A stretch of DNA of 52,139 nt from Anaerolineae bacterium (lineage in GTDB: Bacteria; Chloroflexota; Anaerolineae; Promineifilales; Promineifilaceae): contig JAHBVI010000040.1 of the NCBI GenBank assembly GCA_019637635.1, positions 1 through 52,139 on the forward strand, given 5' to 3'. A program made the position numbers and the translations under genes. The notes beneath the pieces are model-generated. The model was not told where the DNA came from. It did not search any database and was given only the letters and a program-made list of their open reading frames with translations. This document shows, piece after piece, positions 1-9,919 of this stretch (positions are counted from its first letter, which is position 1; every line of letters starts with the position of its first letter).

Positions 1-3000
1 CCACCCCGCCCGCCGCAGGAAATCGCCGCCCACATCCCGCAGCGCCTCGGCGACATCATCCTGCGCCTGCTGGCTAAAAATGCCGAAGACCGCTACCAAT
101 CCGCCTACGGCCTCAAAGCCGACCTGGAAGAGTGCTGGCGGCAGTGGCAAGAAAACCGCACCATTGCCCTTTTCCCCCTGGCGCAGCACGACGTCGGTTC
201 CCGTTTCCAACTGCCGCAAAAGCTGTACGGCCGTGCCGAACCCACCGAAACCCTCCTGCAAGCCTTCACCCAAATGGCCGACCCGCAGCAAGGCGCGGTG
301 CAGTTAGCCCTGGTCGCCGGCCCCGCCGGCATTGGCAAATCCGCCCTGGTGCAAGAGCTATACCGCCCCATCACCGCCCGGCGTGGTTACTTCATCGCTG
401 GGAAATTTGATCAGCTGCAAAACGCCCCCTACGCCCCGCTTATTGCCGCCTTCAACAACCTGCTCAACCAGATTCTCACCGAAAGCCAGAGCCAGTTAAC
501 CACCTGGCGCGAAAAATTGCTGGCTGCCCTGGGCGCCAACGGCCAGGTCATCGTGGACGTGCTGCCCAACCTGGAACTGATTCTCGGCCCACAAGCGCCT
601 GTGCCCGACCTGCCGCCCGCCGAAGCCGAAACCCGCTTCAACCTCACCTTTCAAAACTTCATCCGCGTCTTTGCCCAGGCCAGCCACCCGCTGGTTCTCT
701 TTCTGGATGATTGGCAATGGATGGACGGCGCTTCCCGCCATCTGCTGCAAAGCCTGCTCACCGGCGGCAGCGGCGGCCTGCCCACCGCCCACCTGCTGCT
801 CATCGGCGCCTACCGCGACAACGAAATGACGGCCAACCACCCCGTCTGGTTAACCATCGAAAAGGTAAACACCCTGGGAACGGCCGTTCACACCATCACC
901 CTCACTCCCCTCTCCCTGGCCGACGTGGCCACCTACGTGGCCGACACGCTGCATACCACGCCCGCCGCCGTCCACGCCCTGGCCGAACTCGTCCACGCCA
1001 AAACCGGCGGCAACCCCTTCTTCCTGGGCGAATTTATGAAATCGCTGCACGCCGACGGGCTGATCGCCTTTGACCACGCCCACGGCCGTTGGCAATGGGA
1101 ATTGACCCACATTCGCGCCGCCGCAATCACCGATAACGTCGTCGCCCTGATGACCGCCGCCATCCAAAAACTGGACGTGAAAACGCAAATGACGCTGACC
1201 CTGGCCGCCTGCATCGGCAGTCGTTTTGACCTGCACACGCTGGCCCTGGTTTATGGCGCGCCCCCGGCGGACACGGCCGTGACCCTGCGCCCCGCCATCC
1301 AAAACGGCCTGCTCATCCCCCTCAGCGACAACTACCGGCTGGCCGAGCAGCCCATTGACCTCAACCCCGCCTACAAATTCGCCCACGACCGCATCCAGCA
1401 AGCCGCCTATGACCTGCTGCCCGCCGCCGACCGCCAAAGCGTCCACTGGCAAATTGGGCAGCACCTCAAACAATCCCACCCCGCTGACCAACCCTGGGGC
1501 AGCGCCATATTTGAAACGGTCAACCACCTCAACCTGGGGCGCGGTCGGCTCAGCCAGCCCGCCAACCGGCTGGAACTGGCCCGGCTCAATCTGGCCGCCG
1601 CCCAAACCGCCAACGAAGCCACCGCCTTCACCACCGCCCTGGAATACGCCCAGATTGGCCTGGAACTGCTGCCGCCCCCTGCCGGGGCAGGCTCCATCTG
1701 GCAAACGGAATATGACCTGGCGCTGGGGCTGCACGTCACGGCCGTGTCCGCCGCCACCTTTAGCGCCAACTATCCTCTGGTCGAAAGTTTCAGCCAGGCC
1801 GCCCTGCCCCACGCCCGCACCTTGCTCGACCGGGTATCCATCTACCGCCACATCCTCAGCAGCCTGCTGGCCCAAAACAAACTGGCCGAAGACCTGGATT
1901 TGTCGCTGCAACTCTTACAGGAATTGGGCATCAACCTGCCACGCCACCCCACCCGCCGCCACCTGCTGGTAGATGTACTCAAAACTCGCCTGGCTCTGCG
2001 TGGCAAAAGCACGGACGACCTGCTGCACCAGCCCGTCATCACCGACCCCCAACTGACCGCCACCATCGAGATCATGACCCAATGCGGCGGCCCCGCCTAC
2101 TTCACCGAGCCGCTGCTCTTTGCCCTGGTGGTGCTGCGCCTCATCCGCCTCTATGCCCAACATGGCAACCACCCCGAAGGAGCGCGCGCCTTTGCCGCCT
2201 ATGGCCTCATGCTCGCCGGCTACCTCAACGACACCAAAGGCGGCTACGCCTTTGGCGAACTGGGGCTAAATCTGGTTGACCATCTCCACATCCGGGCGCA
2301 TTACCCCGGCACCGCCCAACTCTTTTACCACTACCTCAACCATTGGAAAAACCACCTGCGCGACTCGCTGGAACCGCTGGCTAACGGCTATCAGATCGGC
2401 CTGGAAACGGGCGCGCTGGAATTTGCTATGAACTGCGGCTACAGCCTGGCCACGCATAACTTTTATGCGGGCGCCCCCCTCAGCCAGGTCATCCCGCAGA
2501 TGGAACAGTTCGCCGCGGCGATGACCCACTTCAACCAGTACAAGCTGCATTATGTGTTGACGATGTTTCTGCAAACGGCCGTCAACCTGTACACCATCCC
2601 CGACGCCCCCTGGCAGCTAACCGGCGACAACTTCGACGAAACCACCGGCGAAGCCGCCTACCGCGAAGCCGGCGACCAGCCCGCCCTCTGCTCCTACCTG
2701 GTGCAAAAGGCCACCCTGCTCTACCTCTTCGGCCACTACCAGGCCGCCCAACCCATCTTTGCCGAAATTGAAACCGTGCAGGAAAGCATTGCCGCCACCT
2801 ACATGACCAGCGTCATCATCATGTTAGACGCGCTCAACCATCTGGCGCTCTACCCCACCGCCCCCACCGCCGCACAAAAACAAATCAAAAAACGGGTGGA
2901 CGCCGGGCTGAAAAAGTTGGCCATCTGGGCCGATATGGCCCCGGTCAATTTCCGCCACAAATACGAACTGGTCGCTGCTGAACGCGAGCGGGTTTACGGC

Positions 3001-4575
3001 CGTCCGCCTGCCGCCCGCCCTCTCTATGCTCAAGCCATCGCCCATGCCCACGCCAGCGGCTACCTCCAGGAAGAAGCACTGGCTTATGAACTGGCGGGGT
3101 GCTACTACGAACAGCGCGGCCTGAGCAGCCTGGCGCAGTTTCATGTGCAGCAGGCCCACCGCACCTACCACCGCTGGGGGGCCAGGGCCAAAGTGCGCCA
3201 CCTGGAAAGCCGCTTCCCCGGCTATTTTGCCGCCACCGCCACCCAGACCGCCACCATCAGCAGTCCCACCACCTCCTCTACCGGCGTCAGCAGCACGGCC
3301 GTACTCGACCTGGGCAGCGTGGTCAAAGCCTCTCAGGCCCTCTCCGGCGAAATCCAGCTAGAGCAACTGCTCAACCGGTTGATGGCCCTGCTCATCGAAA
3401 ACGCCGGGGCGCAGGCCGGTTGGCTGCTGCTCCCCAACGAAGAAGAATGGCAAATCGTCGCCACCGGCGGTGACATGGATGGCGATACCACCGTATCACC
3501 ATCCATCCTGAATTACGTCACCCGCACCCGCGAACATCTGGTGCTGGATGACGCCATCGCCGACAGCCAGTTTGCCGCCGATCCCGTTATTGCCCAGCGC
3601 CAATCCCGCTCCGTCTTGTGCCTGCCCCTGCTGCACCATGACAACCTGACCGGCGTCCTATACCTGGAAAACAATCTGGCCCCCGGCGCGTTCACCGCCG
3701 ACCGGCTAAAAGTGCTGAACCTGCTGGCCTCACAGGCGGCCATCTCGTTGGAAAACGCCCGGTTGTATAGCTATTTGCAGGATTACGGCCGTACCCTGGA
3801 AGAGCAGGTGGAACAGCGCACCGCCGCCCTGGCCCAGGCCAACCTGGACGCCCAGGCCGCCCGCGCCGCCGCCGAAGCCGCTAACGAAAACAAAAGCATC
3901 TTCCTCTCCAACATGAGCCACGAACTGCGCACCCCGCTCAATACCATCACCGGCTTCACCCGCATCGTCAAACAAAACGGCGCGGCCACTCTGCCGGAGA
4001 AACAACTAGACAATCTGGACAAAGTGCTGGTCAGCGCCGACCATCTGCTCAGCCTGATCAACACCGTCATAGACATCGCCAAAATCGAAACCGGCCACAT
4101 GGACGTACACCCGGCCGAATTTGACGCCGCCGCCCTCACCGCCAGTTGCATCGCCACCGTGCAGCCATTACTCAAAGAAAACGTGGCCCTACATACCGAA
4201 TTCAGCAGCAATCTGCCCATCGTCTATTCCGACCCTGCCAAAGTCAAACAAATCATCATCAACCTGCTCAGCAACGCCGCCAAATTTACCCACCAGGGGC
4301 AAATCACCGTGCGCCTGACCGGCCAGGGTAGCACCCTAACGCTGACCGTCAGTGACACCGGCATCGGCATCTCGCCGCAAGCCCTGCCCCGTATTTTTGA
4401 AGAGTTTGAACAGGCCGAAAGCACCATCCGCCAACAGTACGGCGGCACCGGCCTGGGCCTGCCCATCAGCCGCAGCCTGGCCCGCCTGCTCGGCGGCGAC
4501 CTCACCGCCGCCAGCAACCTGAGCGAGGGTTCGGCGTTTACGTTGACTATTCCCGTCTACTACCGTGATGCGTGA
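1..4575 (+). CDS. Ser/Thr kinase - AAA ATPase - GAF - histidine kinase hybrid (5' partial)
   Basis: The reading frame is open from base 1, so the N-terminal kinase domain lies mostly outside the window. The visible part (1524 residues) begins with the end of a PknB-type kinase domain (AKNAEDRYQSAYGLKADL), as in the downstream paralogue. Next come an AAA/STAND-like ATPase with Walker A GPAGIGKS near residue 107 and Walker B LFLDDWQWMD near 233, a long alpha-helical TPR-like region, a GAF domain (about 1112-1258), and a histidine kinase with H-box MSHELRTPLN (His about 1307), N-box NLLSNAAKF and G boxes DTGIGIS and GTGLGL. Proteins of this layout are known as trifunctional kinase/ATPase/sensor histidine kinases, soluble sensors in cyanobacteria and Chloroflexota. 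It is followed at once by a close paralogue and then by a receiver-cyclase gene, its likely phosphotransfer partner. The last codons (R-D-A-stop) lie inside a heptad repeat array. Confidence 0.93.
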   Translation, partial: PPRPPQEIAAHIPQRLGDIILRLLAKNAEDRYQSAYGLKADLEECWRQWQENRTIALFPLAQHDVGSRFQLPQKLYGRAEPTETLLQAFTQMADPQQGAVQLALVAGPAGIGKSALVQELYRPITARRGYFIAGKFDQLQNAPYAPLIAAFNNLLNQILTESQSQLTTWREKLLAALGANGQVIVDVLPNLELILGPQAPVPDLPPAEAETRFNLTFQNFIRVFAQASHPLVLFLDDWQWMDGASRHLLQSLLTGGSGGLPTAHLLLIGAYRDNEMTANHPVWLTIEKVNTLGTAVHTITLTPLSLADVATYVADTLHTTPAAVHALAELVHAKTGGNPFFLGEFMKSLHADGLIAFDHAHGRWQWELTHIRAAAITDNVVALMTAAIQKLDVKTQMTLTLAACIGSRFDLHTLALVYGAPPADTAVTLRPAIQNGLLIPLSDNYRLAEQPIDLNPAYKFAHDRIQQAAYDLLPAADRQSVHWQIGQHLKQSHPADQPWGSAIFETVNHLNLGRGRLSQPANRLELARLNLAAAQTANEATAFTTALEYAQIGLELLPPPAGAGSIWQTEYDLALGLHVTAVSAATFSANYPLVESFSQAALPHARTLLDRVSIYRHILSSLLAQNKLAEDLDLSLQLLQELGINLPRHPTRRHLLVDVLKTRLALRGKSTDDLLHQPVITDPQLTATIEIMTQCGGPAYFTEPLLFALVVLRLIRLYAQHGNHPEGARAFAAYGLMLAGYLNDTKGGYAFGELGLNLVDHLHIRAHYPGTAQLFYHYLNHWKNHLRDSLEPLANGYQIGLETGALEFAMNCGYSLATHNFYAGAPLSQVIPQMEQFAAAMTHFNQYKLHYVLTMFLQTAVNLYTIPDAPWQLTGDNFDETTGEAAYREAGDQPALCSYLVQKATLLYLFGHYQAAQPIFAEIETVQESIAATYMTSVIIMLDALNHLALYPTAPTAAQKQIKKRVDAGLKKLAIWADMAPVNFRHKYELVAAERERVYGRPPAARPLYAQAIAHAHASGYLQEEALAYELAGCYYEQRGLSSLAQFHVQQAHRTYHRWGARAKVRHLESRFPGYFAATATQTATISSPTTSSTGVSSTAVLDLGSVVKASQALSGEIQLEQLLNRLMALLIENAGAQAGWLLLPNEEEWQIVATGGDMDGDTTVSPSILNYVTRTREHLVLDDAIADSQFAADPVIAQRQSRSVLCLPLLHHDNLTGVLYLENNLAPGAFTADRLKVLNLLASQAAISLENARLYSYLQDYGRTLEEQVEQRTAALAQANLDAQAARAAAEAANENKSIFLSNMSHELRTPLNTITGFTRIVKQNGAATLPEKQLDNLDKVLVSADHLLSLINTVIDIAKIETGHMDVHPAEFDAAALTASCIATVQPLLKENVALHTEFSSNLPIVYSDPAKVKQIIINLLSNAAKFTHQGQITVRLTGQGSTLTLTVSDTGIGISPQALPRIFEEFEQAESTIRQQYGGTGLGLPISRSLARLLGGDLTAASNLSEGSAFTLTIPVYYRDA

Positions 4576-4629
4576 AACGTGATGCGTGACAAGAGGTTCA
4601 CGCATCACGTTTCACACATCACGCATCAC
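4565..4629. repeat. Heptad-word dyad array between the two hybrid kinases
   Basis: The left arm is four 7-base words (GTGATGC GTGAAAC GTGATGC GTGA, 4565-4589). After an 8-base loop the right arm repeats the complement (TCACGCA TCACGTT TCACACA..., 4598-4622, one more word to 4629). The arms can form a 25-bp stem with one mismatch. The left arm contains the TGA stop of the upstream gene (4573-4575), and the right arm ends four bases before the ATG at 4634. It may act as a terminator-like or mRNA-stabilising hairpin (inference). There is no T-run. Confidence 0.85.
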
Positions 4630-4633
4630 TCCC

Positions 4634-7600
4634 ATGACTCCACCCGGCTACACCATCACCGACAAGCTGTATGAGAGCAGCCACACGGCCGTATACCGTG
4701 CCCAGAGTGACGCCGGCCAACCCGTCATCCTGAAAGTGTTGCAGCCGGCCCAGGCCACGCCGCAGGGGTTGGCTCGCTTCCGGCGCGAATATGAAATTAC
4801 CCGCCAGCTTACCGGCGAGGGTATGATCCAGGTCTACGCCCTGGAAAGTTTCCCCAACAGCCAGGCCATCGTCGTCGAAGATTTTGGCGGGCAATCATTG
4901 GCGCGGCTGGCTAACGGCCCGCTGCCGTTGGACGCCTTCCTGCCCCTGGCGCTGCACATCACCGACCAGCTAGACGCCATCCACCAGCAAAATCTGGTCC
5001 ACAAAGACATCAATCCGGCCAACATCATCTGGAACCCGGAAACCGGCGTGGTCAAAATCATAGACTTCGGCCTCTCCACCTCCCTCAGCCGCGAAAACCC
5101 GGAAATCCGCAGCCCGCGCGTGTTGGAAGGCACCCTGGCCTACATTTCGCCGGAGCAAACCGGGCGCATGAACCGGGCCATGGATTACCGCTCCGACTAT
5201 TACTCGTTGGGCGCGGCCTTTTACCAGTTGCTCACCGGGCAGCCCCCCTTCACCGGGCAAGACCCCATCGAACTGGTGCACGCCCACATCGCCCGCCCGC
5301 CGCAGCCGCCGCACACGCTGAACACGGCCGTGCCCGCCCCCCTCGGCGACATCATCCTGCGCCTTTTAGCCAAAAACGCCGAAGACCGCTACCAATCCGC
5401 CTACGGCCTGAAAGCAGATTTACAGGAATGTTGGCGGCAGTGGCAGATGGACGGCCGTATTACCCCCTTCCCCCTGGCCCAACAAGACGTGCCGTCCCGC
5501 TTCCAACTGCCGCAAAATCTGTACGGCCGTGAAGCCGAATTACAAACCCTGCTCACCGCCTTCAGCCGCGTGGCCGACCGGCAGCAAGGCCATGTGGAAC
5601 TCCTGCTCGTCACCGGCGCGGCCGGCGTGGGCAAATCCTCCCTGGCGCGGGAACTGCACAAAGCCACCGCCATCCAGCGCGGCGCCTTCATCAGCGGCAA
5701 ATTTGACCAACTGCACCACACCCCCTACGCCGCCCTCATCAACGCCTTTCAGGAATTGGTCAACCAGCTTCTCAGCGAAAGCGAGAGCCGGATCGCCGCC
5801 TGGCGCAGCCAACTCTTAGCCGCTTTGGGTGGCAATGGGCAGGTGATCATAGACGTGATCCCGGCGGTGGAATGGATCATCGGCCCACAGCCCACCCCGC
5901 CGCCGCTGCCGCCCAGCGAGGCCGAAGCCCGCTTCACCCTGGCCTTCCAAAACTTCATCCGCGTTTTTGCCCAGGCCGATCATCCCCTGGTGCTGTTTCT
6001 GGATGACTGGCAGTGGATGGATGCCGGGTCACGCCAGCTCTTGCAGCGGCTCATCACTGCGCCGCACACCCGCCACCTGCTGCTCATCGGCGCCTACCGC
6101 GACGCCGAAGTGGGCCAGACCCATCCCGTCTGGCAAATGGTCAACAACCTGCGTCAGAGCGGCATCCCCATCAACGACATCGCCCTGACGCCGCTGACGC
6201 TGCCCATCATCAACCAGTATGTGGCCGACGCCCTGCATACCGCCCCCACCGAAACCCGCCTGCTGGCCGAACTGGTGCTGGCGAAAACGGGCGGCAACCC
6301 CTTTTTCACCGGCGAATTTTTGAAATCGCTGGTTGCCGCCGACCTGATCGCCTTTGACTACGACGCCGGGCGCTGGCGTTGGGACCTGCCCGGCATCCAG
6401 GCTACCGACATCACCGACAATGTGGTAGAACTGATCACCGGGCACATTCAACAGCTATCTGCCGCCGGGCAAACGGTACTCAAGTTGGCCGCCTGCATTG
6501 GGGCGCGGTTTGATCTGGCCACGCTGGCATTGGCCTATAACCAATCCGCGCAGGACACGGCCGTAGCCCTTTGGGAAAGTATTGTCGCCGGTCTCATCAC
6601 CCCGCTCAACGACGAGTACCGGCTGGCCGTTTTTGACGTGCCCACCAACGCTGCCTACAAATTTGCCCACGACCGCATTCAGCAAGCCGCTTACGCCCTG
6701 CTAAACGAAGCCGAAAAACAGGCCATCCACCATCAAATTGGCAACTATTTATTGCAAGCCGCCGGGCCAGACAGACGAGACGCCACCATCTTCACCACCC
6801 TAAACCACCTCAACCTGGCCCACCCCCTGCTCGCCAATCAAACGGAACGAGACAAACTGGCCGCCCTGAACCTGGCCGCCGGGCAAAAAGCGATGCAATC
6901 CGCCGCCTTTTTACCGGCGCTGGAATACCTGGATACCGGCATCCGCCTGTTGGGAGGGGAGGCCGCCTGGACGCGCAATTACGACCTGGCGCTGGCCTTA
7001 TACACGCAGGCTGCCGCCGCCGCCAATCTGGGTGGGCAGTATACACAGATGGCGCACTGGGCGGAAGCGGTGATCGGTCACGGCCGTACCCTGTTAGACA
7101 AAACCCCCGCCTACGAGACCATCATCCAGGCGCAGACCCATCAGAACCAGTTGGAAACAGCATTGGACACGGCCGTAGCCGTTTTGCAGCAATTTGGCCT
7201 TAAGCTGCCCCGCCATCCCACGCGCCGCCACCTGTTACCCGCCCTGCTGCAAACCCGGCGCGCCTTGCGCGGCAAAAAACCGGACGACCTGCTCACCCTG
7301 CCGCGCATGACCGACCCTGAACAACTGGCTATCACCAGCATCCTGGCGCGGGCCGGCGTCACCGCCTACTTCGTCTCCACGGAACTGTTTGCCCTGATTG
7401 TGCTGCACCTGACACAGCGGTACGTGCGATATGGCAACACCCCCTTTGCCTGCCGCGCCTACGCTACCTACGGCCTCATCCTCACCAGCGTCTTGCGCGA
7501 CTATGACGGCGGCTATGCCTACTGCCAGATGGCGATTAAGCTACTCGACCAATTGCAGGCAGCGGAGATGACCGGCTCCACGCACATGGTCTTTAACGTT

Positions 7601-9862
7601 TTTGTCCGCCACTGGAAAGAGCATCTACGGGAGACACTGCCCGCCTTGCAAGAGGCATATCAGGCGGCGCTGGCGGCCGGCGACCCCGAATTTGCCACCT
7701 ACTGCGCCTATGGCTACAGCAAACACGCCCTGCACGTGGGCGAAAATCTGGCCCAACTCACCCCGGAAATGATCCGTTACAGCGAGGTGATGGCCTACTA
7801 CAAAAAAGAGAAAATCCATTACGTACACAACTTTTATGTGCAAACGGCCGTGAACCTTTCCCATCCCACCCCCCTGCCCTACGTGCTGCAAGGGGAATTT
7901 TTTGACGAGGCCGGTACCGTACCCGCCTACCGCGCCGCCAACGACCGCAGCGCCCTATGCGCCTTTGACATCCAAAAAGCGATGTTGTGTTACCTGTTTG
8001 GGCAGCCAGAACTGGGACTGCCCTACAGCCAGGAAGCGTCTGAATTACTGGCGCGCATTCCCGGCTCCAACTCCATCCCCCTCTTTTATTTGTACGATTC
8101 GCTCATCCGGCTGGCGCTTTACCCCACCTTCACCCCGGCGGAACAAAAAGCGGCCCTGAAAAAAGTGGCCGCCAACCAGAAAAAGCTGGCTAAACTCAGC
8201 CCCTTCGCCCCGGTCAACATCGCCCACAAGCGCACCCTGGTCGCCGCCGAACTGGCCCGCATCCAGGGCGACCCTGTGGCCGCCGCCGACCTGTATGACC
8301 AGGCCATCCAGCAAGCGACGGCGCACAATTACCCCCACGAGGCGGCGCTGGCGCTGGAACTGGCAGGCAACTTCCACGCCGTCCAGGAAGATGGGCTGGC
8401 CCCCTTTTACCACCGGCAGGCGTATGATGCTTACGCCGCCTGGGGGGCGGTGAGCAAAACGGCGGAAATGACTACCCGCCTGCCCCACCTGGCCCCGCCG
8501 CCGGAACGCGCCGAGACGATCAGCGTCACCGCCACCACCAAAACGGCCACGATGGCTTCGACGACTGTGAGCAGCACGGCCGTACTCGACCTGACCAGCG
8601 TGATTAAAGCGTCCCAAACCATTGCCAGCGAAATTGTACTGCCGCGCCTGACGGAACGGTTGATGACCATTGTCATGGAAAACGCCGGAGCGCAGACGGG
8701 CTGCCTGCTGCTGCCCCCGGAAAACGGCGATGCGCCAGACGGCGGCTGGCAGCCTACCGCCTGGTCTGGCGAAGAACTCCCCCTGCCATTGTCCCTGATT
8801 CAATATGTGCTGCGGTCGCACACGGCCGTGCTGCTGGAAAATGCCACACATAGCCAGTTTGCCCAGGACCCGGTCATCCGCAGCCGCCGCCCACAGTCAG
8901 TGTTGTGCCTGCCCCTGCTGCAACAGGGTAATCTGGCCGGGCTGCTCTATCTCGAAAATAATGTAGCCAGCGGCGCATTTACGGCCAACCACCTGGCGGT
9001 GCTGAACATGCTGGCTTCCCAAACAGCCATTTCGCTGGAAAACGCGCAGTTGGTCGGCCGCCTGGAAAAGTACAACAGCGCCCTGGAAGACAAAGTGGCG
9101 CAGCGCACCGCCGAACTGGCCCAGGCCACCCATGATGCCGAAGCCGCCCGCGCCATCGCTAACCAGGCCAACGAAGCCAAAAGCGCCTTTCTGGCCAACA
9201 TGAGCCATGAACTGCGCACACCGCTGAACGCCATTATCGGCTTCACCCGCATTGTGCGCCGCCGCAGCAGCGACGCCCTGCCCGACCGCCAACTGCACAA
9301 CCTGGATCGGGTGCTGGTCAGCGCCGAGCAATTGTTGAGCATCATCAATACCATCCTGGACATTGCCAAAATTGAGGCCGGGCGCATGGAGGTGCAGACC
9401 GCCCAGTTTAATCTGGCGACGGTGGTGGATTTGTGCGTCACGGCCGTGCAGCCCAACGTTCCACCCGGCGTCGCCATCGTCAAGGAACTGCCTGCCAATT
9501 TACCGGTCATTTACTCCGACCAGGACAAAATTCGGCAAATTCTGATAAACTTGTTGGGTAATGCGGCCAAATTCACCGCACACGGCCGTATCACTATTCA
9601 AGCCGTTCCAGAAGGTGATACGGTCGCCATTACCATTCAGGACACCGGCATCGGCATTCCCGCCGACGCCCTGCCCCGCATTTTTGAAGAGTTTGAACAG
9701 GCCAGCCCGGCCATCCGCCAGCAATATAGCGGTGTGGGGTTAGGTCTGGCGCTCAGCCGCAGCCTGGCGCGTTTGCTCGGCGGCCGCATTACGGCCGTGA
9801 GTACCCCTGGCGTCGGCTCGGCGTTTACCCTGACAATACCCGTCAACTATCGTCATCCGTAA
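4634..9862 (+). CDS. Ser/Thr kinase - AAA ATPase - GAF - histidine kinase hybrid (complete paralogue)
   Basis: This is a 1742-residue soluble multi-domain sensor kinase. Residues 1-265 are a PknB-like kinase with catalytic loop HKDINPAN (H123, D125; HRD has become HKD), IIDFGLS and a SPE motif. Then come an AAA ATPase with Walker A GAAGVGKSS (K334) and Walker B LFLDDWQWMD near 454, a helical repeat region (about 600-1270), a GAF domain (about 1330-1480), a short coiled coil, and a histidine kinase with H-box MSHELRTPLN (H1525), N-box NLLGNAAKF, DTGIGIP and GVGLGL. ATG 4634 is chosen over GTG 4586 because the latter would translate the repeat array and the kinase fold starts at GYTITDKLYESSHTAVY. 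No clear Shine-Dalgarno is seen, since the array abuts the start. It is alignable over its whole length with the upstream gene, so the pair is a tandem duplication. The stop TAA lies in the next array. Confidence 0.95.
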   Translation: MTPPGYTITDKLYESSHTAVYRAQSDAGQPVILKVLQPAQATPQGLARFRREYEITRQLTGEGMIQVYALESFPNSQAIVVEDFGGQSLARLANGPLPLDAFLPLALHITDQLDAIHQQNLVHKDINPANIIWNPETGVVKIIDFGLSTSLSRENPEIRSPRVLEGTLAYISPEQTGRMNRAMDYRSDYYSLGAAFYQLLTGQPPFTGQDPIELVHAHIARPPQPPHTLNTAVPAPLGDIILRLLAKNAEDRYQSAYGLKADLQECWRQWQMDGRITPFPLAQQDVPSRFQLPQNLYGREAELQTLLTAFSRVADRQQGHVELLLVTGAAGVGKSSLARELHKATAIQRGAFISGKFDQLHHTPYAALINAFQELVNQLLSESESRIAAWRSQLLAALGGNGQVIIDVIPAVEWIIGPQPTPPPLPPSEAEARFTLAFQNFIRVFAQADHPLVLFLDDWQWMDAGSRQLLQRLITAPHTRHLLLIGAYRDAEVGQTHPVWQMVNNLRQSGIPINDIALTPLTLPIINQYVADALHTAPTETRLLAELVLAKTGGNPFFTGEFLKSLVAADLIAFDYDAGRWRWDLPGIQATDITDNVVELITGHIQQLSAAGQTVLKLAACIGARFDLATLALAYNQSAQDTAVALWESIVAGLITPLNDEYRLAVFDVPTNAAYKFAHDRIQQAAYALLNEAEKQAIHHQIGNYLLQAAGPDRRDATIFTTLNHLNLAHPLLANQTERDKLAALNLAAGQKAMQSAAFLPALEYLDTGIRLLGGEAAWTRNYDLALALYTQAAAAANLGGQYTQMAHWAEAVIGHGRTLLDKTPAYETIIQAQTHQNQLETALDTAVAVLQQFGLKLPRHPTRRHLLPALLQTRRALRGKKPDDLLTLPRMTDPEQLAITSILARAGVTAYFVSTELFALIVLHLTQRYVRYGNTPFACRAYATYGLILTSVLRDYDGGYAYCQMAIKLLDQLQAAEMTGSTHMVFNVFVRHWKEHLRETLPALQEAYQAALAAGDPEFATYCAYGYSKHALHVGENLAQLTPEMIRYSEVMAYYKKEKIHYVHNFYVQTAVNLSHPTPLPYVLQGEFFDEAGTVPAYRAANDRSALCAFDIQKAMLCYLFGQPELGLPYSQEASELLARIPGSNSIPLFYLYDSLIRLALYPTFTPAEQKAALKKVAANQKKLAKLSPFAPVNIAHKRTLVAAELARIQGDPVAAADLYDQAIQQATAHNYPHEAALALELAGNFHAVQEDGLAPFYHRQAYDAYAAWGAVSKTAEMTTRLPHLAPPPERAETISVTATTKTATMASTTVSSTAVLDLTSVIKASQTIASEIVLPRLTERLMTIVMENAGAQTGCLLLPPENGDAPDGGWQPTAWSGEELPLPLSLIQYVLRSHTAVLLENATHSQFAQDPVIRSRRPQSVLCLPLLQQGNLAGLLYLENNVASGAFTANHLAVLNMLASQTAISLENAQLVGRLEKYNSALEDKVAQRTAELAQATHDAEAARAIANQANEAKSAFLANMSHELRTPLNAIIGFTRIVRRRSSDALPDRQLHNLDRVLVSAEQLLSIINTILDIAKIEAGRMEVQTAQFNLATVVDLCVTAVQPNVPPGVAIVKELPANLPVIYSDQDKIRQILINLLGNAAKFTAHGRITIQAVPEGDTVAITIQDTGIGIPADALPRIFEEFEQASPAIRQQYSGVGLGLALSRSLARLLGGRITAVSTPGVGSAFTLTIPVNYRHP

Positions 9863-9913
9863 CCCGTAATCCGTGAACCGAAGTCGGATTACGGATGACG
9901 GATTACGGATTAC
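9851..9913. repeat. Heptad-word dyad array after the second hybrid kinase
   Basis: The left arm words are GTCATCC GTAACCC GTAATCC GTGAACC. The right arm words are CGGATTA CGGATGA CGGATTA CGGATTA. The arms are complementary in several registers, and CGTAATCCG (9865-9873) pairs perfectly with CGGATTACG (9885-9893). The stop codon TAA (9860-9862) lies inside the left arm. The array ends seven bases before the start codon of the cyclase gene. Confidence 0.8.
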
Positions 9914-9919
9914 TGCTAC

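Noticed and set aside
4586..4633. GTG start 16 codons upstream for the second hybrid kinase
   Set aside because: The extension is the translation of the repeat array and is not part of the kinase fold; ATG 4634 is adopted.
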